Positions 61,917 through 64,000 of a stretch of 64,000 bases of DNA are shown in pieces. The stretch's first letter is position 1. The number at the start of each line of letters is the position of its first letter. This DNA comes from Salvelinus alpinus. Lineage: Eukaryota; Chordata; Actinopteri; Salmoniformes; Salmonidae. A program made the translations under genes and the position numbers. The DNA lies in assembly GCF_045679555.1 (NCBI RefSeq), contig NC_092096.1, positions 28,900,364-28,964,363 on the forward strand, read 5' to 3'. The notes beneath the pieces are model-generated. The model did no database searches and was not told the DNA's origin. It saw only the letters and a list, made by a program, of their open reading frames with translations.

Positions 61917-63046
61917 TGTAACAGTATAACTTTAGTACGTCCCCTCGCCCCGACACGGGCGCGAACCAGGGACCCTCTGCACACATCAACAACAGTCACC
62001 CACGAAGCGTCGTTACCCATCGCTCCACAAAAGCCGCGGCCCTTGCAGAGCAAGGGGAAACCCTACTTAAGTCTCAGAGCAAGTGACGTAACTGATTGAA
62101 ATGCTAGTAGCGCGTACCCGCTAACTAGCTAGCCATTTCACATCCGTTACACTCACCCCCCTTTCAACCTCCTCCTTTTCCGCAGCAACCAGTGATCCGG
62201 GTCAACAGCATCAATGTAACAGTATAACTTTACGTCGTCCCCTCGCCCCGACACGGGCGCGAACCAGGGACCCTCTGCACACATCAACAACGGTCGCCCA
62301 CGAAGCATCGTTACCCATCGCTCCACAAAGGCCACGGCCCTTGCAGAGCAAGGGGAAACCCTACTTAAGTCTCAGAGCAAGTGACGTAACTGATTGAAAT
62401 GCTAGTAGCGCGTACCCGCTAACTAGCTAGCCATTTCACATCCGTTACACTCACCCCCTTTTCAACCTCCTCCTTTTCCGCAGCAACCAGTGATCCGGGT
62501 CAACAGCATCAATGTAACAGTATAACTTTAAACCGTCCCCTCGCCCCGACACGGGCGCGAACCAGGGACCTTCTGCACACATCAACAACTGACACCCACG
62601 AAGCGTCGTTACCCATCGCTCCACAAAAGCTGCGGCCCTTGCAGAGCAAGGGGAAACCCTACTTAAGTCTCAGAGCAAGTGACGTAACTGATTGAAATGC
62701 TAGTAGCGCGTACCCGCTAACTAGCTAGCCATTTCACATCCGTTACACTCACCCCCCTTTCAACCTCCTCCTTTTCCGCAGCAACCAGTGATCCGGGTCA
62801 CGGCACCAATGTAACAGTATAACTTTAGTACGTCCCCTCGCCCCGACACGGGCGCGAACCAGGGACCCTCTGCACACATCAACAACAGTCACCCACGAAG
62901 CGTCGTTACCCATCGCTCCACAAAAGCCGCGGCCCTTGCAGAGCAAGGGGAAACCCTACTTAAGTCTCAGAGCAAGTGACGTAACTGATTGAAATGCTAG
63001 TAGCGCGTACCCGCTAACTAGCTAGCCATTTCACATCCGTTACACT
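61917..63046. repeat. Four tandem copies of a 239 bp inverted-end repeat with a constant linker
   Basis: Copies start at 61917, 62215, 62513 and 62810 (periods 298, 298, 297). Each runs TGTAACAGTATAACTTTA to CACATCCGTTACA, giving TGTAAC/GTTACA inverted ends. Linkers of about 59 bp (CTCACCCCC...CAACCTCCTCCTTTTCCGCA) separate them; the last copy has none. On the minus strand each copy has CCTGGTTCGCGCCCG, which is B-box-like. CTAG lies next to both outer ends. Copies differ by few bases, so the array is recent. Confidence 0.92.
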
Positions 63047-63239
63047 AGCGCTATCGGCTGTGGGCCAACCTGTGCCAAAACTCTGGTATTTACCTCCTAT
63101 AGCTTGTTCTCCATCTTCTTTTTAAATATTAAGCCAACATGGTTTCAGCACTTATTTCCCTGACTGATCAAAACTAGTTTTCTCATGGCTCTCTCTTGTC
63201 TCTCTGCAGCAGACATATGGTGAGCAATATGTTAGAAAC

Positions 63240-63556
63240 ATTGAATCGCAATAAAATCACAGTATCGCATCCCAATAAAATCACAGTATCGCATCTCAAT
63301 AAAATCACAGTATCGCATCCCAATAAAATCACAGTATCGCATCCCAATAAAATCACAGTATCGCATCCCAATAAAAACACAGTATCGCATCGCAATAAAA
63401 ACACAGTATCGCATCGCAATAAAATCACAGTATCGCATCGCAATAAAATCACAGTATCGCATTGCAATAAAATCACAGTATCGCATTGCAATAAAATCAC
63501 TGTATCGCATCGCAATAAAATCACTGTATCGCATCGCAATAAAATCACTGTATCGC
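63240..63556 (+). repeat. 24 bp minisatellite, about 13 copies
   Basis: The unit is CAATAAAATCACAGTATCGC followed by ATCN. Sub-blocks share variants (AAAACACAG twice, CACTGTATCGC three times). Because 24 is a multiple of three, both strands stay open by chance. Confidence 0.95.
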
Positions 63557-63564
63557 AATAAAAT

Positions 63565-63625
63565 CATAGAATCACCATACATATAGAATCACCATACATA
63601 TAGAATCACCATACATATAGAATCG
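63565..63625 (+). repeat. 17 bp tandem repeat, about three and a half copies
   Basis: The unit is ATAGAATCACCATACAT; adjoins the 24 bp array and shares the AATCAC core with it. Confidence 0.85.
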
Positions 63626-63639
63626 TGAGATTTGCCATA

Positions 63640-64000
63640 CATTATCATATCGGCACCTAAGTATCGAGATGATAATATCGTGAACTCCCGGGCAATTCCC
63701 AGCCCTACTATATAAGACTCTGGATTCACCTATCTCCCATTTCCTAACCAACAGAGGATGTCTCCTGAAGGTTTGATAAGGTCTCAAACATTACAATGTA
63801 AATGTTCCAGCTCCCTTACTGTTAGGTTAGGTTATTTTATTTGTATTTGTATTTTATTGAACCCTTATTTAACTGTGAGTTTTACTTTATTTACTGAGCT
63901 CTGATAATACCACTCACCCTCTTCTGTCATCTGTTTTCCACTAAATGTGGGGCCTCAGTCTTTACTGATGGTTGATTATATGATGAATTCTCTCCCTCTC
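63640..64000. other. Unique non-coding DNA to the window edge
   Basis: ATTTTATTGAACCCTTATTT near 63850 may be the start of a reversed LINE-type tail. No gene seen. Confidence 0.45.

Noticed and set aside
63183-63582. Open frames of 116-121 codons on both strands
   Set aside because: A 24 bp repeat keeps any stop-free frame open; no gene-like signals.

Overview
The window looks like vertebrate nuclear DNA from a ray-finned fish, most likely a salmonid (Salmo, Oncorhynchus or Salvelinus). It holds SINEs of the salmonid SmaI and HpaI types, Tc1-like elements whose ends and transposase match the Sleeping Beauty lineage first reconstructed from salmonid copies, salmonid-type Ty3/gypsy LTR sequence, very long CA and TATG microsatellites, and spliced genes with GT-AG introns. 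There are no bacterial operons, CRISPR arrays or phage genes.

Layout. 1-2769: the 5' part of a Ty3/gypsy retrotransposon on the minus strand, running off the left edge, with gag, protease and reverse transcriptase broken by one frameshift. 2390-4178: an approximately 0.9 kb direct tandem duplication carrying the LTR, a degenerate telomere-like array and a long CA tract. 4.2-24 kb: mostly gene-free sequence with SINEs, hairpin MITEs, a 16 bp minisatellite, a hAT-like element with a retroposon nested in it, and a truncated Sleeping-Beauty-type transposon. One uncertain small exon lies at 5637-5729. 24.4-34.2 kb: the clearest gene content. It is a four-coding-exon homologue of C15orf48/NMES1 (also called MOCCI or COXFA4L3; a small mitochondrial complex IV-associated protein) and, 7.6 kb downstream, a tandem pseudogene copy with a lost start region, a lost donor, a frameshift, a stop codon and a deleted last coding exon. 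The good copy carries in intron 3 a hAT-like element swollen by about 31 copies of a 47 bp repeat, and its 3' region keeps what looks like one arm of the mir-147 hairpin. 34.7-42.7 kb: Tc1-like elements, including one full-length Sleeping-Beauty-type copy, a LINE fragment nested in a palindromic MITE, and hairpin MITEs. 45-52.6 kb: three well-spliced, phase-compatible exons of a plus-strand gene that I do not recognise, with LINE, Tc1 and SINE debris in its large second intron. 53.4-60.7 kb: two hAT-like elements (one with a solo LTR nested in it, one with an HpaI SINE), a possible promoter and first exon near 55.4-55.9 kb, and a tRNA-type SINE. 61.9-63.6 kb: four tandem copies of a 239 bp repeat separated by a constant 59 bp linker, then a 24 bp minisatellite.

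The genes do not form a pathway. The functional content is one small mitochondrial protein gene, its dead duplicate and part of an unknown gene. The rest is repeat-driven remodelling. The most informative observations are the duplicate pair with an empty site that dates the intron-3 insertion, the apparent loss of one mir-147 arm, a 42 bp patch of templated filler DNA inside a hAT-like element, and the tandem MITE array.
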